Source: Eubacteriales bacterium (GTDB lineage Bacteria > Bacillota > Clostridia > Peptostreptococcales > Anaerovoracaceae). From it: DNA of 5,743 bases. The notes beneath the pieces are model-generated. The model was not told where the DNA came from and did not search any database. It saw only the letters and a program-made list of their open reading frames with translations. The stretch's first letter is position 1, and each line of letters starts with the position of its first letter. Of this stretch, positions 4,204-5,743 are shown piece by piece. The position numbers and the translations under genes are program-made. The stretch spans positions 1 to 5,743 of the forward strand of contig JAQXNW010000155.1 of the NCBI GenBank assembly GCA_029098205.1, written 5' to 3'.

Positions 4204-5547
4204 ATGGCAATTTGTGACAAGTACATTCAGGAAATTAAGGAGAAGTACGCGCATCAGCCGGAATTCTGCCAGACAGTGGAAGAGGTTTTAACTTCCGTGG
4301 AACCGGTTCTTGAGGCACATCCGGAATACATTGAGATGGGAATCCCGGAGCGGATCACTACGCCGGACCGGCAGTACAGCTTCCGCGTAACCTGGGTCGA
4401 CGATCAGGGAAAGGTCCAGGTGAACAACGGATACCGGATTGAATTTAACAATGCCCTTGGACCGTATAAGGGAGGACTTCGCTTCTCTCCGACCGTTTAT
4501 CCGGGAATTCTGAAATTCCTTGGATTCGAGCAGATTTTCAAGAACAGCCTGACAGGACTTCCGATCGGCGGAGGAAAAGGCGGCGCTGACTTTGACCCGA
4601 AAGGAAAATCCGACGGAGAAGTCATGCGGTTCTGCCAGAGCTTCATGACGGAGCTCTACTCTTACATCGGACCGGATACAGACGTTCCGGCCGGAGATAT
4701 GGGCGTCGGCGGAAGGGAGATCGGATATCTCTTCGGTCAGTACAAGAGACTGACGCACCGCTATGATTCCGGTGTTCTTACAGGAAAGCCGCTTACAACC
4801 GGCGGACTTCTCGGAAGATCCGAAGCGACAGGCTACGGCGTTGTATGGTTCCTCCGCGAAATGCTGAAGCATAACGGCGATTCGCTGAAAGGAAAAACCG
4901 TCGTTGTTTCCGGATACGGCAATGTTACCTGGGGAACGATCAAGAAGCTGAACGAACTCGGCGCGAAAGTCATTACGATTTCCGGAAGCGAAGGATATAT
5001 TCTGGATCCGGACGGTATCAGCGGGGATAAAGTGGATTATCTTCTGGAGCTCCGTGCTTCCAACCAGAGAAAATGCTCCCCGTACGCAGAAAAATATGAG
5101 GGTGCGAAATTCTTCGCAGGCGAGAAGCCGTGGAATGTGCCGGCAGACATCTATATCCCGTGCGCGACGCAGAATGAAATCACATTGGAAGATGCCAGGA
5201 ATATCGTGAAGAACGGCGGCAAATACGTATGCGAAGCCGCAAACATGCCTTCGACGAATGAAGCCATTAAATATCTTCAGGAGAACGGCATTTTCTTCGG
5301 CCCGGCGAAAGCGGCGAACGCCGGAGGCGTTGCCTGCTCCTGCATTGAGATGACACAGGGCGCAGAGCACCGCTTCCTGAAGGAAGAAGAAGTTTACGAA
5401 GAACTCGAGCAAATCATGATCAACATTCATAAGCAGGCGGTAGACGCGGCGGACAAATACGGTCTGGGATATAACCTCGTTGCCGGCGCGAACATCGCAG
5501 GATTTGAAAAGGTCGCGGAAGCGATGATGGCGCAGGGTCTGTTCTAA
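4204..5547 (+). CDS. gdhA: Glutamate dehydrogenase, hexameric clostridial/bacterial type
   Basis: 447 residues, typical of the small hexameric GDH family. It interconverts L-glutamate with 2-oxoglutarate plus ammonium using NAD(P)(H), in the cytoplasm. Seen: GPYKGGLRF with Lys89; Lys113 in IFKNSL; GGGKGG with Lys125; catalytic Asp165 in PAGDMG; SEATGYG (206-212); Rossmann motif GYGNVTWG (237-244); CEAANMP (343-349); and Ser379, matching the substrate serine of the C. symbiosum enzyme. Numbering follows that enzyme almost residue for residue. The coenzyme is uncertain: Tyr238 and Ser262 stand where C. symbiosum (NAD type) has Phe and Pro and NADP-type enzymes tend to have Ser. The usual EMSQNS...SW motif near 382-392 reads EMTQGAEHRFL. 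The start is supported by AGAAGGGG ten bases upstream; a terminator follows at 5603. Confidence 0.95.
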   Translation: MAICDKYIQEIKEKYAHQPEFCQTVEEVLTSVEPVLEAHPEYIEMGIPERITTPDRQYSFRVTWVDDQGKVQVNNGYRIEFNNALGPYKGGLRFSPTVYPGILKFLGFEQIFKNSLTGLPIGGGKGGADFDPKGKSDGEVMRFCQSFMTELYSYIGPDTDVPAGDMGVGGREIGYLFGQYKRLTHRYDSGVLTGKPLTTGGLLGRSEATGYGVVWFLREMLKHNGDSLKGKTVVVSGYGNVTWGTIKKLNELGAKVITISGSEGYILDPDGISGDKVDYLLELRASNQRKCSPYAEKYEGAKFFAGEKPWNVPADIYIPCATQNEITLEDARNIVKNGGKYVCEAANMPSTNEAIKYLQENGIFFGPAKAANAGGVACSCIEMTQGAEHRFLKEEEVYEELEQIMINIHKQAVDAADKYGLGYNLVAGANIAGFEKVAEAMMAQGLF

Positions 5548-5577
5548 GAAGTAACAGCGCAGAGTGCGTTCTAATAA
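5530..5577 (+). repeat. 27-bp imperfect tandem duplication of the gdhA 3' end
   Basis: Positions 5530-5550 and 5557-5577 match at 17 of 21 bases, offset by 27 bp (nine codons), so the frame is kept. The gene ends Ala-Gln-Gly-Leu-Phe-stop and the copy reads Ala-Gln-Ser-Ala-Phe-stop-stop. It looks like a decayed duplication that included the stop codon. Confidence 0.65.
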
Positions 5578-5602
5578 ACTTAATCGGGACAAAACCCAAG
5601 AC

Positions 5603-5655
5603 GGGGCTGTTGCATTAGGCAAAAAATTATGCCGGGTGCGGCAGCCTCTTTTCTT
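5603..5655 (+). terminator. Rho-independent terminator of gdhA
   Basis: A long hairpin: GGCTGTTGCATT (5605-5616) pairs with GGTGCGGCAGCC (5635-5646), including G-U pairs. After one A/G mismatch, GGCA (5618-5621) pairs with TGCC (5630-5633) around an 8-nt A-rich loop. Two further base pairs extend the foot (5603-5604 with 5647-5648). TTTTCTT follows at 5649-5655. It stands 55 bases after the gdhA stop. Confidence 0.85.
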
Positions 5656-5662
5656 GTATACA

Positions 5663-5709
5663 AAATGCCTGAGCAGAATAATTGGGCTTTGATCCTGCAT
5701 CAGGCATTT
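5663..5709. repeat. Second inverted repeat downstream of gdhA
   Basis: AAATGCCTGA (5663-5672) pairs perfectly over 10 bp with TCAGGCATTT (5700-5709). Inside it, GCAG (5673-5676) pairs with CTGC (5695-5698) after a bulged A, leaving an 18-nt loop. On the minus strand the sequence after it is TTGTATACAAG, not a clean T-run, so terminator function is uncertain in either direction. It could serve a convergent gene beyond the window or be part of a repeat element. Confidence 0.6.
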
Positions 5710-5717
5710 CAGAGCGT

Positions 5718-5741
5718 ACTCCCCCCCATTTGAGGGGGAGT
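5718..5741. repeat. GC-rich inverted repeat at the window's right edge
   Basis: ACTCCCCC (5718-5725) pairs over 8 bp with GGGGGAGT (5734-5741) around an 8-nt loop. It is nine bases after the previous inverted repeat. The sequence stops two bases later, so a T-rich tail cannot be assessed; it could be a terminator or one end of a larger repeat. Confidence 0.55.
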
Positions 5742-5743
5742 TC

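Noticed and set aside
5600..5625. GGGGCTGTTGCA as the end of an insertion sequence
   Set aside because: It resembles some transposon termini, but it is fully explained as the left arm of the gdhA terminator, and no transposase or target-site duplication is visible.
4288..5700. A 470-codon open frame on the minus strand opposite gdhA
   Set aside because: It is a shadow of the strongly conserved gdhA frame. The translation is rich in Arg, Phe and Cys with no recognisable domain, and it runs through the gdhA terminator hairpin.

Overview
This window looks like chromosomal DNA from a Gram-positive anaerobe of the class Clostridia, probably Lachnospiraceae-like. The evidence is a mid-range GC content judged by eye, strong AGGAGG- and AGAAGGGG-type ribosome binding sites, Rho-independent terminators, and a glutamate dehydrogenase whose sequence and residue numbering closely follow the Clostridium symbiosum enzyme. 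No mobile element, CRISPR array, tRNA or rRNA was seen. The content is ordinary core metabolism. I did not find a clearly new biological system, and the more interesting signals are in the intergenic DNA.

Layout: (1) 1-392 (+) is the C-terminal part of an FMN-dependent nitroreductase-family protein, closed by a hairpin terminator at 403-439. (2) 473-1495 (+) is a complete alpha/beta hydrolase of the hormone-sensitive-lipase family. It converges on (3) 1684-2874 (-), a PLP-dependent class I/II aminotransferase, and a strong two-way hairpin terminator at 1527-1569 lies between them. (4) 2875-3058 is a divergent promoter region with two extended -10 promoters lying back to back about 30 bp apart. 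(5) 3059-3967 (+) is a PUA-less glutamate 5-kinase (proB) with no proA beside it. (6) 3968-4203 is non-coding. It holds a four-element TCGTA/TACGA dyad at 10-bp spacing, an AT-rich promoter zone and a UUCG-loop hairpin touching the gdhA ribosome binding site. (7) 4204-5547 (+) is glutamate dehydrogenase. (8) 5548-5743 is non-coding and contains three successive hairpins, the first a good terminator.

How the genes fit together: gdhA interconverts 2-oxoglutarate and glutamate, proB phosphorylates glutamate as the first step to proline, and the aminotransferase probably uses the glutamate/2-oxoglutarate pair as amino donor or acceptor. Positions 1684-5547 can therefore be read as a small glutamate-centred neighbourhood with separate promoters rather than one operon. 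The nitroreductase and esterase have no evident link to it. Three of the four complete genes have a short tandem duplication at or just after their stop codon.
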